Origin: Amphimedon queenslandica
Lineage: Eukaryota > Porifera > Demospongiae > Haplosclerida > Niphatidae
Assembly (NCBI RefSeq): GCF_000090795.2
Contig: NW_003546417.1
Location: 3,836 to 67,835, forward strand
Direction of reading: 5' to 3'
Length of the DNA: 64,000 nucleotides
Part shown: in pieces, positions 35,511 to 46,643 of the stretch
How positions within the stretch are numbered: the stretch's first letter is position 1
How the letters are laid out: every line of letters starts with the position of its first letter
Translations under genes and position numbers: made by a program
Notes under the pieces: generated by a model
What the model was told of the DNA's origin: nothing
The model's input: the letters and a program-made list of their open reading frames with translations, nothing else
The model's database searches: none

Positions 35511-36021
35511 ATGTCTAACTCAGAGCTAGCTTGTGTCTACAGCGCCCTCATCCTTCATGATGCTGGACTTGCCATCACAGTAAAAAATGACAAAATGGCT
35601 AACCATTCTTTTTTTTATTTTACAGGCAGAGAAAATGACCACTCTCATTAAAGCAGCTGGTGTGTCCTTTGAACCAATATGGCCAAATCTATTTGCCCGT
35701 GCTTTAGAAGGTAGAGCAGAATTATAAGAAATAATAAATTTCTATTTTTGCGTTTTATCTCTCCTACTCAGGGAAGGATATTGGTGCCCTGATATGTAAC
35801 GTAGGGTCAGGTGCTGCTGCTGGAGCTGTTGCTGGTGCCTCTGGTGGTGGTGGAGGTGGTGACGCAGGAGAGGCTCCAGCCGCTGAGGAGAAGAAGGAAG
35901 AAAAGAAACAAGAGAGTGAAAGCGAATCCGATGATGACATGGGATTTGGTATGTGGAGTATTGAGTTAAAAAAGTAATAAATAATTCTTTTCTCTTTTTT
36001 TAAATAGGGTTGTTTGATTAG
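35511..36021 (+). CDS. RPLP1: 60S acidic ribosomal protein P1
   Basis: Component of the ribosomal stalk that recruits translation factors. Four exons: 35511-35579, 35626-35710, 35772-35948 and 36008-36021. MSNSELACVYSALILHDAGL is the family N-terminus. IKAAGVSFEPIWPNLFARAL completes the dimerisation domain. An Ala/Gly/Pro hinge leads to the acidic tail ending DDDMGFGLFD, the conserved factor-binding peptide. The last coding exon is only 14 bp. It starts 183 bp after the DUS3L stop on the same strand. The usual TOP-like start is not obvious. Confidence 0.96.
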
Positions 36022-36154
36022 GAACAATTATGTAATTCATTCTGAGTAATTTTTTGGAAAATCTTTAGTATCAAAAATAAATTTTAGCAAATTATATAGG
36101 GGCGGGGCTAGTTAGTAATTTGTTGTCCACCCACGCGAAAATATTTTGACTTGA

Positions 36155-37166
36155 ATGGCGTCCAGTGATACTGAAAGTTTAGGAGGACAGAAGTCTCAAG
36201 AGCTTAAAGAGAATGAAGTAGAGGTCAGGATATTTGAAAGGCATGATATAGTTTTGCTTGCAGTTATTTTGAAATGCTGCTATGACTGAGAAGTAGTGAT
36301 AAAATCAGTGAGTGGGCGTAACTGGCTCTCTCTAGGTAAACAACTTGGAAGATGATGATGGTAAAAAGGTAGGGAAGAAGAAAAAGATGACGGCAATGAT
36401 GAGACTCACTATAACTGAGCTTGAAACTGCTCTAAAGGTAGCAGCTAAATACTGTTACATTCAGAACAATGAATCACAAAAATATTTAAATCTTTGTATT
36501 GGAATGTGTGGGTATTATTATGCATGTATCATTGCAATTTTTCATTTTAGTAATTTTGTGCATTCTTTTGATCAGGAATCCCATGAATTGCTGTCAGAAA
36601 GAGATCAAGAAATAAGAAAGCTCAAGAAAGACATGGAACACTATAGACAACAAATTGCCCAAGAAGTTGCAACTAAAACTAAACTAGCTCAGTCTCTTGA
36701 TGAAAGCCACCAGCAGGCACTGGAATTGGAAGAGGCCCTGCAGAAGTGGCAGCTCTCAATGAAAGAGTACCAGCAACGTGTGGCACACCTTGAGGCAGCC
36801 CTGCTCCAGGAGCATGCAAGATCTGCTGAGCAAGAGAAGAAATATGGAGAGATTTATGCACAGAAGAATCTTGAAGTGGATCAACTTAAGAGTCAGTTGA
36901 TTGAAACTAGACAGAGACTGCCTAAAGACCCTGCAGCGTTCCCGGGTAGGAAAAGTAGCAGTTCATCGGCTCCCCAGCCTCCCCAGGTCGATGAATCACA
37001 GCTCCTGTTTTTAAAGCAAGCAGTTTATCACTTATTGACTGACTCTCATGCTGACGAACATCTAAGAGCTATTGTAGCCATCTTGAACTTTTCTGCTCAG
37101 GAGAGGAAGTGTGTGTATGCAAAGGTGGCAGAAAAGAAAGGCAGTGGCTACAGCAAAAGACAATAA
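36155..37166 (+). CDS. Coiled-coil golgin with C-terminal GRIP-like domain
   Basis: Probable trans-Golgi tethering protein recruited by an ARL1-type GTPase. Three exons: 36155-36223 (MASSDTESLGGQKSQ), 36336-36437 and 36576-37166. A basic patch (KKVGKKKKMTAMMRL) precedes about 120 residues of heptad-rich coiled coil (EEALQKWQLSMKEYQQRVAH). The C-terminal FLKQAVYHLLTDSHADEHLR and AIVAILNFSAQERKCVYAKV match the GRIP pattern. The usual GRIP Tyr (YLKN) is Phe here. At roughly 250 residues it is much shorter than known GRIP golgins (GCC1, GCC2, golgin-97 and -245), so the orthologue is unclear. The 138-bp second intron has no stop in frame and could be retained. Confidence 0.7.
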
Positions 37167-37217
37167 AAACAAAATGAATAGTTTTATAAAATTTCTTTTT
37201 AAAACTATGGCTAAAAA

Positions 37218-37282
37218 GGGGGCACCTAGGATTGAACAGGGGCCTCTCTATCTGCAGTCGAATGCCCTAGGCTATGCCAAAG
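37218..37282 (-). pseudogene. Decayed tRNA-Cys(GCA)-like sequence
   Basis: Read on the minus strand, GGGCATTCGACTGCAGATAG matches the animal tRNA-Cys anticodon arm with GCA in a CTGCAGA loop. CCTGTTCAATCCTAGGTGCC matches the T-arm and 3' acceptor strand, followed by CCCTTTTT, a Pol III-type terminator. The 5' acceptor strand (TTTGGCA) pairs only in its inner four bases, the D-arm is several bases short and the anticodon stem has a mismatch. Most likely a tRNA pseudogene or SINE head rather than a working tRNA. Confidence 0.6.
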
Positions 37283-37432
37283 GAGAACTGCAGATAGTGA
37301 ACATGATTTTATGTAATAAATAATTAATTAGCCACACCTACCTGCATGCATAATTATGCATGTTTGCATGGTGGTGCCAGGCATATGGGCCCGTATGAAA
37401 AAATACCGTAATTAAATTTGGCTCAACTGACT

Positions 37433-40400
37433 ATGGGTCTGCTCTCTAAAGGAAAGCCTCTTTCCTGGGAAGAGACGAAGAAGAATGCCTGGAAGGTACA
37501 CAAAGTCGGGATACAGCAGTTTATATCTCTGTTTCACAAACTGAAGGATCGCAAAGGCGATACACTGAAATGGGGAGACGAGGTAGATCTATGTAAAACG
37601 AGAGGAAGCGCAATGTATATATTCAACTTTGTTAAAAGCAACTTTTAATCATGGAAGCTCTATATGCCTGAAATAATTATAATTAATTTTTATATATAAT
37701 TTATTTCACCGTGGAGTTGCAATGGATGGTACATGCATAAGTAACTCAGTGATAATATTGCACTTCTTGTCTTAATGTAATAAATAATTAACTGTAACCA
37801 TTCGTTTGTACTGCATTCTCTACCTTACGTTTAGTGTGCAGTATCAAAATCTCAGCCTGAAGGCTGAAGCCCACCATCCACTATTCAACTTTGTTGAAAG
37901 AAACTTAGTGGTTACTTTGATGTGCTGTCAACTCTGTTGCCTGAAATAGAACTGACTTCTATTTCAGGCAACAAAGTTGCCCCAAGATCAAAGTAACCAC
38001 AAAGTTGCTTTCAATAAAGTTGAATAGTGGATGGTGGGCTCTAAAACATCGTTTTCCCTATTATTTTCAGGTGGAATATAGTCTGATTAGTATTGATGAC
38101 GAGAAGAAAGTAGCAAAGCTCTCCCTTCTCAGCTCTCAGATACTTGAAGTCTTACAGAAACCGCAATTAGATGACCCTCTGTAAGATTTCCTCATCTAGA
38201 TGCAATCATTTGTATCACATCGTTCTCTCTCCTTTCCCTCTTAGACATCATAAAGCAAAATGGACGCCTGAATATGCCAGCTATGTGGTAGAAGGTAATT
38301 CATTAACAGCAACATTGCATTTTTAAATGAATTCTACTGATTTGTTTATAATTATAAATTACTACAAATGACTTGGCCACTGAACAGTATGTATTACTCA
38401 CATTTTTGGATCATGTAATGTAGGTACACCAGGAGCAAGCCCTTATGGTGGATGCTATAGTGACTTTAATGTAGTCGAGGCTAATATGAAACTAAGGTTT
38501 GAAAAAGTAGTGATTGTATACAAACGTCATGCATACCTCACCTATTCCTTTTCTCCTCATGCTCTTCATTTTTCTTTTCTCTCTCCCTCCCTTAATTCTT
38601 AGGCGTGAAATGCTATACGAAGCTCTTAAAGGTACTTCAGTTTTCCCTCTTACCCTAACTGCCTTCCCAAGGTATACCCTACTGTGTATGTGTGTGTGTG
38701 TATGTGTGTATGATAATTGATCATAGGATGGGGTGTCCAGGTTTCACTGAGCCAGAGTTTCTTCCTCAACCTGCAACCTCAAAGTCTCGCTCTCTCTTTT
38801 ATCCTGACGAAGCAGTATCCAGTCATCCTAGATTCATGTAAGAAAAGTATCAAATATACATTACGTCTTTTATTGTTATCATTTTTAGTACATTGACTCG
38901 TAATGTGAGGGAGAGAAGAGGAGAGAAGCCGGCCATAAACATGCCGAGTAATTTATTTCATTTTTAGCTACTTAAAGAAATTATTGCTTTCTTTTGTGAA
39001 GTATTCAAAGACAAGGCTACACCCTCTCCATTTGTTGAGGTGGTTCCTAATGATGATGGTACTGCTAGTACTTATGGTAAACCAGATCACATATACTTGG
39101 ACTGTATGGGTTTGGGAATGGGTTGTGCTTGTCTTCAGGTATAGAATGGATAGTATTGTATTATGATTTTTTTCATGTGCTTCACCTGCTATTTTTATTA
39201 TTTCTTTTGTGTAGGTTACGTTTCAAGGCTGTGATCTCAATGAGACTCGTCATCTTTATGACCAGCTCTCAGTCATGTGCCCTATCATGGTATTATATAT
39301 CATGTGACAATCATGTGACCTGACCAAAATTTGTATTTTTCTTATACATTGTTAGCTTGCACTCACTGCAGCTGCTCCTATACTGAGAGGGTATCTTGCT
39401 GATGTTGACTGCAGGTGGCCAATCATTTCTGGAGCTGTTGATGATAGGACTCAAGAGGAGAGAGGACTAAAGGTTATTTTTGTATTGCCTTTTAGGCTTA
39501 TGCTTTAACCTTTCCTTATTCTTTGCTTTCCTTTCTTTAAAATTCTTTCTCCTTCTCTCTGTAGCCATTAAAGGATGATAAGTGGGTTATACCAAAGTCA
39601 AGGTATGATTCAATAGACATGTATCTAGCTAATCCTGAGTATAATGATAAAGAAGTACCAATCAATGAGTTAGCATATCAAACACTAACAGAAAATGGTC
39701 AGCGTTAAGAATCATTTACTTTTTGCTTTGTAACCCATTATCACTTCTTTCTTTCTCTCTCTCTTTTCTTTCCACAGGTGTTGATGAGTTAATGGCTAGG
39801 CATGTTGCTCATTTATTCATTCGTGATCCAATCTCACTCTTTGCTGAGAAGCTCGAACAAGACGTGGAGAATGAAAGTGACCATTTTGAGGTTTTTATAA
39901 GATGTCGGGGAGTGATTAGCATGTCCTATTGTCTATAGATTGTGTTAAGTGTTAAATTGAGTTTTAATCTCACATTTATTCATTAATTCTGTAGCTACTT
40001 AATTACATGTATACATGTACAATGTAGTTTCATATATACTTGTGTTGCAAAATGCACATACAGTATATTTGCTTATGTACATCTTACATGCATTTTATTT
40101 TAGAATATTCAGTCGACTAATTGGCAGAGCATGCGTTTCAAGCCTCCACCTCCAAATTCACCTATTGGATGGAGGGTTGAGTTCAGACCAATGGATGTAT
40201 GCAATACTTGAGACATAGTTTCATTCTTCATTTGTGCATACACATATATGCACCCTTTTTGTCTTTTTATGCATTTTACTCTCTCTTTCTCTCTAGTTGC
40301 AGATTACTGATTTTGAAAATGCAGCTTTTGTTGTGTTCATTGTGCTGGTCACTCGTGCCATCTTGTCTTTCAAGTTAAACTTCCTCATACCGATATCAAA

Positions 40401-41746
40401 AGTATGTCCAGACATTAAGCAAGCCCAATCCTATTTAAATAAAATAGCACCAAAAACCTCAAAATGTACATGTACATATGTATATATAGAATGTATGAAT
40501 ATTCTCTTAGCTATTTGTCACAAAGCACTACTACTGGTGTTTGGCCCAATTTTGGAGCAACTTCAAAAGTTTTTAAAAAATCCAAACTTGATCGGAATCA
40601 ACTCAAATTTTCTCTGCAAAATAAAAACATGTCTTTGTATCAGAAAAAAATTAAAAATAAAGAATTCTCTTCTAGTGATTTTTGGCAAAATTTGGGCAAA
40701 GTCCCTGTTCTATAGTACAGGGTCTTTGGCCTGATTTTGAAGCATCTTCTAAAACATGTGTCCTTTGTTAGATGGAGGATAACATAAATAGAGCCATTTA
40801 TCGTGATGCTGCTAGACAAGGCCTCTTTTATTTCCGTAAAAATTTATTTTCTGAAGATGAAGATGATGATGAAGGAAAAGAGACTCCGCCTACTGGAGCC
40901 ACTCCTACTGCTCCTCAATCTCACGAACATGAATACACACTGATGAGTATTGACACCATCATTAATGGAAAGGTAATAATGCTATTTTTACCCTATCATT
41001 CATGTAAGTTTGCATGTAATAATATAATTATAATAATCAGTAGCGATTAGTGTACCTCGTTCTGTACATGATACGTGTGTTTATTTAGGACGAGTTTCCA
41101 GGTGTTATTCCACTGGTGAGGATGTATGTTAATTCCATTGACATTGATGTAGACACCAGGTGTACTCTAATGCAGTATCTGAGATTTATATCAAAGAGAG
41201 CTTCAGGTTAGTTTATCAAATCTCTGGCACAATAATACAGCATACCATAGCTGATAAATGTGCCAAATTTGACATTTTTATTTGCCAAAAATAACCTTTT
41301 CAACCATTATACACATGTCATGTGACCACAAATTTGACTTGCCTTTCAGCAAGAATTTGCCAAAATTTTACCTCTTCAAAATTGCACCCTCAGTTAAATT
41401 TACTAAAAAACACTTACATGTAGCTGTTATTAAAATAGCTTATATCATATGATAATTGTGTTACAGTTTGCTATATAGTACATCTCTCATTCTCTCTACA
41501 GGTGAATTGCCAACAGCTGCCACCTGGATGAGACAGTTTGTACTATCTCATCGAGATTATAAGCATGATTCTGTTGTCAGCGAGATAATCAATTACGATC
41601 TCATCTCAAAGATACGTGATATCTCAGAAGGGCGGAGTCCATGCAACGAGTTGACAGGGAGACTGACGTCAAGAGCTGATTCCCTTCGTCCTTCTCTCCC
41701 TCGTCGTATATCAGTCAGGAGCGACAGTAAAGATGGAAATGACTAA
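37433..41746 (+). CDS. GCLC: Glutamate-cysteine ligase catalytic subunit, tandem copy 1
   Basis: Cytosolic ATP-dependent ligase joining Glu and Cys, the rate-limiting step of glutathione synthesis. About 15 exons, the first 37433-37582 ([20 protein letters not shown]). Family blocks: [128 protein letters not shown] and [16 protein letters not shown]. The frame is open throughout and splice sites are canonical. Compared with copy 2 and human GCLC it has DCRWPIISG where they have DCRWGVIS, and SHRDYKHD instead of HPDYK. Intron 1 carries a fold-back element and the intron near 40545 one satellite unit. Confidence 0.95.
37868..38040. repeat. Fold-back element 2
   Basis: A 173-bp inverted repeat in intron 1 of GCLC copy 1. 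AGCCCACCATCCACTATTCA at the left mirrors TGAATAGTGGATGGTGGGCT at the right exactly. The centre has TGCCTGAAATAGAA mirrored by TTCTATTTCAGGCA. It is absent from the matching intron of copy 2, so it inserted after the duplication or was lost from copy 2. Confidence 0.9.
40545..40745 (+). repeat. Satellite-like repeat, 1 unit
   Basis: Single unit just before the MEDNINRAI exon of GCLC copy 1. The core reads CCCTGTTCTATAGTACAGGG, with one mismatch breaking the palindrome. The orthologous intron of copy 2 holds several units. Confidence 0.85.
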
Positions 41747-42072
41747 CAAAAGTTTATTGAAGTATTTTGATTATTATTGCTATTGTTAGTTTTATTAGCT
41801 TCACTTTTCTTTTTTATTTCTCATTTTTAATTTTTGGCATGCTTTTACTGATTCTCATCATCATTATTATTATAGTCAAAATTTCATTATATTTTAATTT
41901 TTTTCACTCCACTATTTTCTTCTAATATTTCTGCAAGTGAAGTTACCAAGTAGTCTTAAAGGTGTGAACTTGAAGTCAATGAATAATAATTAGATCTAAC
42001 GCAAGTCGATGAATAAAATTAATAATTAATTTTAGCCACACCCATCTGATCACTGCAGCTCAGAAAAAGATC
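41747..42072. other. Intergenic region between the two GCLC copies
   Basis: 326 bp, AT-rich. It must hold the 3' end of copy 1 and the promoter of copy 2. The TTAGCCACACC motif about 40 bp before the copy 2 start also occurs upstream of copy 1 (37329), a remnant of the duplicated upstream region. No other gene is visible. Confidence 0.6.
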
Positions 42073-45000
42073 ATGGGCCTGCTCTCTGAAGGAAAGCCTC
42101 TCTCCTGGGAAGAGACGAAGAAGAATGCCTGGAAGGTACACAAAGTCGGGATACAGCAGTTCATATCTCTGTTTCACAAACTGAAGGACCGCAAAGGCGA
42201 TACACTGAAATGGGGAGACGAGGTAATACAACTAAAACACCTTTATGTTCTATTTTCCTTCTATTTCCAGGTGGAATACAATCTGATTAGTCTTGATGAA
42301 GAGAAGAAAGTAGCAAAGCTCTCTCTTCTCGGCCCTCAGATACTTGAAGTCTTACAGAAACCAGAGTCAGATGATCCTCTGTAAGATTCCCTCATGCAAT
42401 AATGTACATTAAATCTCCCTCTCTCTCTCTCTCAATTTTTTTCTCTCTCTCTCAGACATCATAAAGCAAAATGGAGGCCTGAATATGCCAGCTACATGAT
42501 AGAAGGTAATTGATTAAAAAATTAATCTTGAAATTGATTGCCACGTTGCAGCCTTAGAAATTCTGCTGACTTGTATAATGTTAGTAATAATGATTGTAGA
42601 AATTACTCAAATTGGCTATGACTACAATGATGCGTATATAATTACTACTCATAATTATCATTTCTGCATATTATTATAGGTACACCAGGAGCGAGCCCTT
42701 ATGGTGGATGCTATAGTGATTTTAATGTAGTCGAGGCTAATATGAAACTAAGGTTTGGAAAGATGATTCTGCAACAAACCTTTATCTCATCTCTCTTCCT
42801 TTTTCTCTTCTTTCTTCCTTCCCTCCCTTTCTCTCTCTCCTCAGGCGTGAAATGTTATACGAAGCTCTTAAAGGTACTTCAGTTTTCCCTCTTGCCTTAA
42901 CTGCCTTCCCAAGGTATGTGATGTACATTGTACATGCACCACTACAATGTATGTATATATAGTACATGTACATTAATAGTAAGTATTTAAATTATAATTG
43001 ATCATAGGATGGGGTGTCCAGGTTTCACTGAGCCGGAGTTTCTTCCTCAGCCTGCAACCTCAAAGTCTCGCTCTCTCTTTTATCCTGACGAAGTCATATG
43101 GTCTGGACATCCTAGATTCATGTAAGAAAAGAATCAAATCTACATTAGGTCTTTTATTCTTATCATTTTAGTACATTGACTCGTAATGTGAGGGAGAGAA
43201 GAGGAGAGAAGCCAGCAATGAACATGCCCAGTAATTTATTGAATTTTTGTTTTTTTTTTAATTTTGTTGCTTTCTCTTGTAAAGTATTCAAAGATAAAGC
43301 CACACCCTCTCCATTTGTTGAGGTGGTTCCTAATGATGATGGTACTGCTAGTACTTGTGGTAAACCAGATCACATATACTTGGACTGTATGGGATTTGGA
43401 ATGGGCTGCTCCTGTCTTCAGGTATGGAATGAATGACACTATTATATGTACTTGTACATCCAGTAAATTGCTTTAGCAAATAATATGTTTTTAATTTGAT
43501 TTTATTTTTTTCGTGTAGGTTACGTTTCAAGGCTGTGATCTCAATGAGTCTCGTCATCTTTACGACCAGCTCTCAGTCATGTGCCCTATCATGGTATTAT
43601 ATATCATGTGACCTACTGGAATAATTTCTTATTTTATTCTATAGCTGGCACTCTCAGCTGCTACTCCTATACTGAGAGGGTATCTTGCTGATGTTGACTG
43701 CAGGTGGGGCGTCATTTCTGGATCTGTTGATGATAGAACCCAAGAGGAGAGAGGACTAAAAGTACATAAGTTCATATTGTGTTACGATTTTAATCTTTTG
43801 TCCTTTCTTTTTCTTCACTCTCCTTTCTTTAAATTCTTTCTCCTCTCTGTAGCCATTAAAGGATGATAAGTGGGTTATACCAAAGTCAAGGTATGATTCG
43901 ATAGACATGTATTTGGCTAATCCTGAGTATAATGATAAAGAAGTACCAATCAATGAGTTAGCATATCAAACACTAACAGAAAATGGTCAGTGTTAACATT
44001 CATTTACTCTGTTCCCTATACCATATGCACCTCCATAATTCTAACTAAATATTAAATGCATGTACGTGTGTGCTAAATTATTAATCTCTCCCTTTTCTTT
44101 TCTTTCCACAGGCGTTGATGAGTTAATGGCTAGGCATGTTGCTCATTTATTCATTCGTGATCCAATCTCACTCTTTGCTGAGAAGCTCGAACAAGACGTG
44201 GAGAACGAAAGTGACCATTTTGAGGTTCCCTTGTCATTATTAATAATATAAGATGTCTGACTAATTAGCATGTTATTATGTACAGACAGTGTTAAGATGT
44301 TAAATTGAGCCTTTATTTTAAATTTTATACATTGTACATGTACATGTACCTGTACCCATTTGTCACAAAATGGGCATGTGTAATTATGTATTTTTATTTT
44401 TAGAATATTCAGTCGACTAATTGGCAGAGCATGCGTTTCAAGCCTCCGCCTCCTAATTCACCTATTGGATGGAGGGTTGAGTTCAGACCAATGGAAGTAT
44501 GTAATAGTTAAATCAGTTTTACTCTTAACTTATACTACTACAGGCACACATACACATTCATATGCACACTCTCTTATTTATTTTGCTCTCCCTCTTTTTT
44601 AGTTGCAGATTACTGATTTTGAAAATGCAGCTTTTGTTGTGTTCATTGTGCTGGTTACTCGTGCCATCTTGTCTTTCAAGTTGAACTTCCTCATACCAAT
44701 ATCAAAAGTACGTCCAGACTCCAGACATCAAGCAAACCCAATCCTATTTGAACGTTGTAGTACCAAGTGCCTCAAAATGTACATGTACATGTGTATATAG
44801 AAAGATTGTAGATGTATATGTATAAATAAATAAAATAATTTCTTAGCCATTTTGTCGTGAAGCACTACTACTATATACATTTACATGTAGTACAGGGACT
44901 TTAACCTGATTTTTGAGCAACTTTAAAAATTTGTAAAAAATCCAAACTTGATCTGAATCAGCTCAAACTTTCTACACAACATAAGTACATGTATATGTAT

Positions 45001-46312
45001 CAGAAAAAGTTATAAAAATTGAGATTTCTCTCTTTTTCATTTTTACCAAATTTGGCCCAGGACCATGTACTATAGTACAGGGACTTTAACCCGATTTTGG
45101 AGCAACTTTAAAAATTAATAAAAAATCCAAACTTGATCGGAATCAATTCAAACTTTCTACACAACATAAGTACATGTATATGTATCAGATACAATTATAA
45201 AAATGGAGAATTCTCTCCTTGCCATTTTTGACGAAATTTGGCCAAAGTCCCTGTACTATAGTACAGGGACTTTGGCCTGATTTTGGAGCAACTTTAAAAA
45301 TTCGTAAAAAATCTAAACTTGATCAGAATCAGTTCAAGCTTTCTACACAACATAAGAACATGTATATGCATCGGAAAAAATTATAAAAATGAAGAATTCT
45401 CTCCTAGTGATTTTTGGTAAAATTTGGCCAAAGTCCCTGTACTATAGTACAGGAACTTTGGCCTGATTTTGAAGCAACTTCTAACACATACGTCCTTTGT
45501 TAGATGGAGGATAACATGAAGAGAGCCATTAATCGTGATGCTGCTAGACAGGGTCTCTTCTATTTCCGTAAAAGTTTATTACCCGAAGATGACGAGGATG
45601 ATGAAGGAAAAGAGACTCCGCCTACTGGAGCCACTCCTACTGCCCCTCAATCTCACAAACATGAATACACACTGATGAGTATTGACACCATCATTAATGG
45701 AAAGGTAATTATTATTTTCTATCTATCATTCATCTACATGTAATATTGCATATAAAAATTGATTGTAATAATCAGTGAAGACTAGTGTACCTCGTTCTGT
45801 ACATGATACATGTGTTTATTTAGGACGAGTTTCCAGGTGTTATTCCACTGGTGAGGATGTATGTTAATTCCATTGACATTGATGTAGACACCAGGTGTAC
45901 TGTAATGCAGTATCTGAGATTTATATCAAAGAGAGCATCAGGTTAGTTAATTCATTGATGCATGCTCAAGTCTCTTCAGCAATAACACTCTTTTATAAAT
46001 AAAAATGTACATGTATGCCACACACTTTTCATTTCTCCTCTCTGTCTCTCTCATTCTCTCTCTGCAGGTGAATTGCCAACAGCTGCCACCTGGATGAGAC
46101 AGTTTGTATTATCTCATCCAGACTATAAGCACGATTCTGTTGTCAGCGAGATAATCAATTACGATCTCATCTCAAAGATACGTGATATCTCAGAAGGGCG
46201 GAGTCCATGCAATGAGTTGACCGGGAGACTGACGTCAAGAGCTGATTCCCTTCGTCCTTCTCTCCCTCGTCGTATATCAGTCAGGAGCGACAGTAAAGAT
46301 GGAAATGACTAA
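42073..46312 (+). CDS. GCLC: Glutamate-cysteine ligase catalytic subunit, tandem copy 2
   Basis: Second, head-to-tail copy of the same gene with the same exon-intron positions, starting [20 protein letters not shown] at 42073 and ending [11 protein letters not shown] at 46312. Exons are nearly identical to copy 1 while most intron sequence differs. It keeps residues shared with human GCLC where copy 1 departs ([17 protein letters not shown]). It has one extra codon in the [12 protein letters not shown] block compared with [11 protein letters not shown] in copy 1. The frame is open throughout. The intron 44706-45503 contains more than three satellite units in place of the single unit in copy 1. 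Confidence 0.95.
44885..45480 (+). repeat. Satellite-like tandem array, about 3 units
   Basis: Cores near 45067, 45250 and 45436 give the same roughly 185-bp period. At 45240-45277 the palindrome is a perfect 38 bp: CCCTGTACTATAGTACAGGG extended on both sides by GGCCAAAGT/ACTTTGGCC. It ends immediately before the MEDNMKRAI exon of GCLC copy 2. Confidence 0.9.
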
Positions 46313-46643
46313 CAAAAACTTTTGAAGTATTTTGATTATTATTGTTGATTTTGTTATACTGTGTACTGTAAAACTGTTTATTATTGTGTATTGTAGTTTT
46401 GTTCTCAGTCATACTATTATACACTTTCCATTTCATTCTGAGTGTTCTTTTCTCCCCCTTTCTTTTTTAAAATTTTTGATATGTTTTTGATGTTATTAGT
46501 ATTTTATTATTATTGTACATGTGTACATGTATTAATTGTCATTTTTAAATGTTTCTGTATATTGTTAGCCCACGATCATCTTCTAATATTTCCTCACAGC
46601 GATTTCTCTGCAAGTAAATTAATAGTAATTTTATAAGTAAAAG
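46313..46643. other. Convergent intergenic region, GCLC copy 2/coiled-coil gene
   Basis: 331 bp, T-rich on the plus strand, containing one GTACATGTGTACATGTA motif. No gene seen. Confidence 0.6.

Noticed and set aside
37418-37432. Upstream start MAQLT for GCLC copy 1
   Set aside because: The codon is TTG. MGLLSKG at 37433 matches copy 2 and human GCLC.
37433-41746. GCLC copy 1 as a pseudogene
   Set aside because: All exons I checked are open and splice sites are canonical; only a few substitutions separate it from copy 2.
42019-42231. Minus-strand ORF opposite GCLC copy 2 exon 1
   Set aside because: It is a shadow of the coding exon; the same antisense frame exists opposite copy 1.
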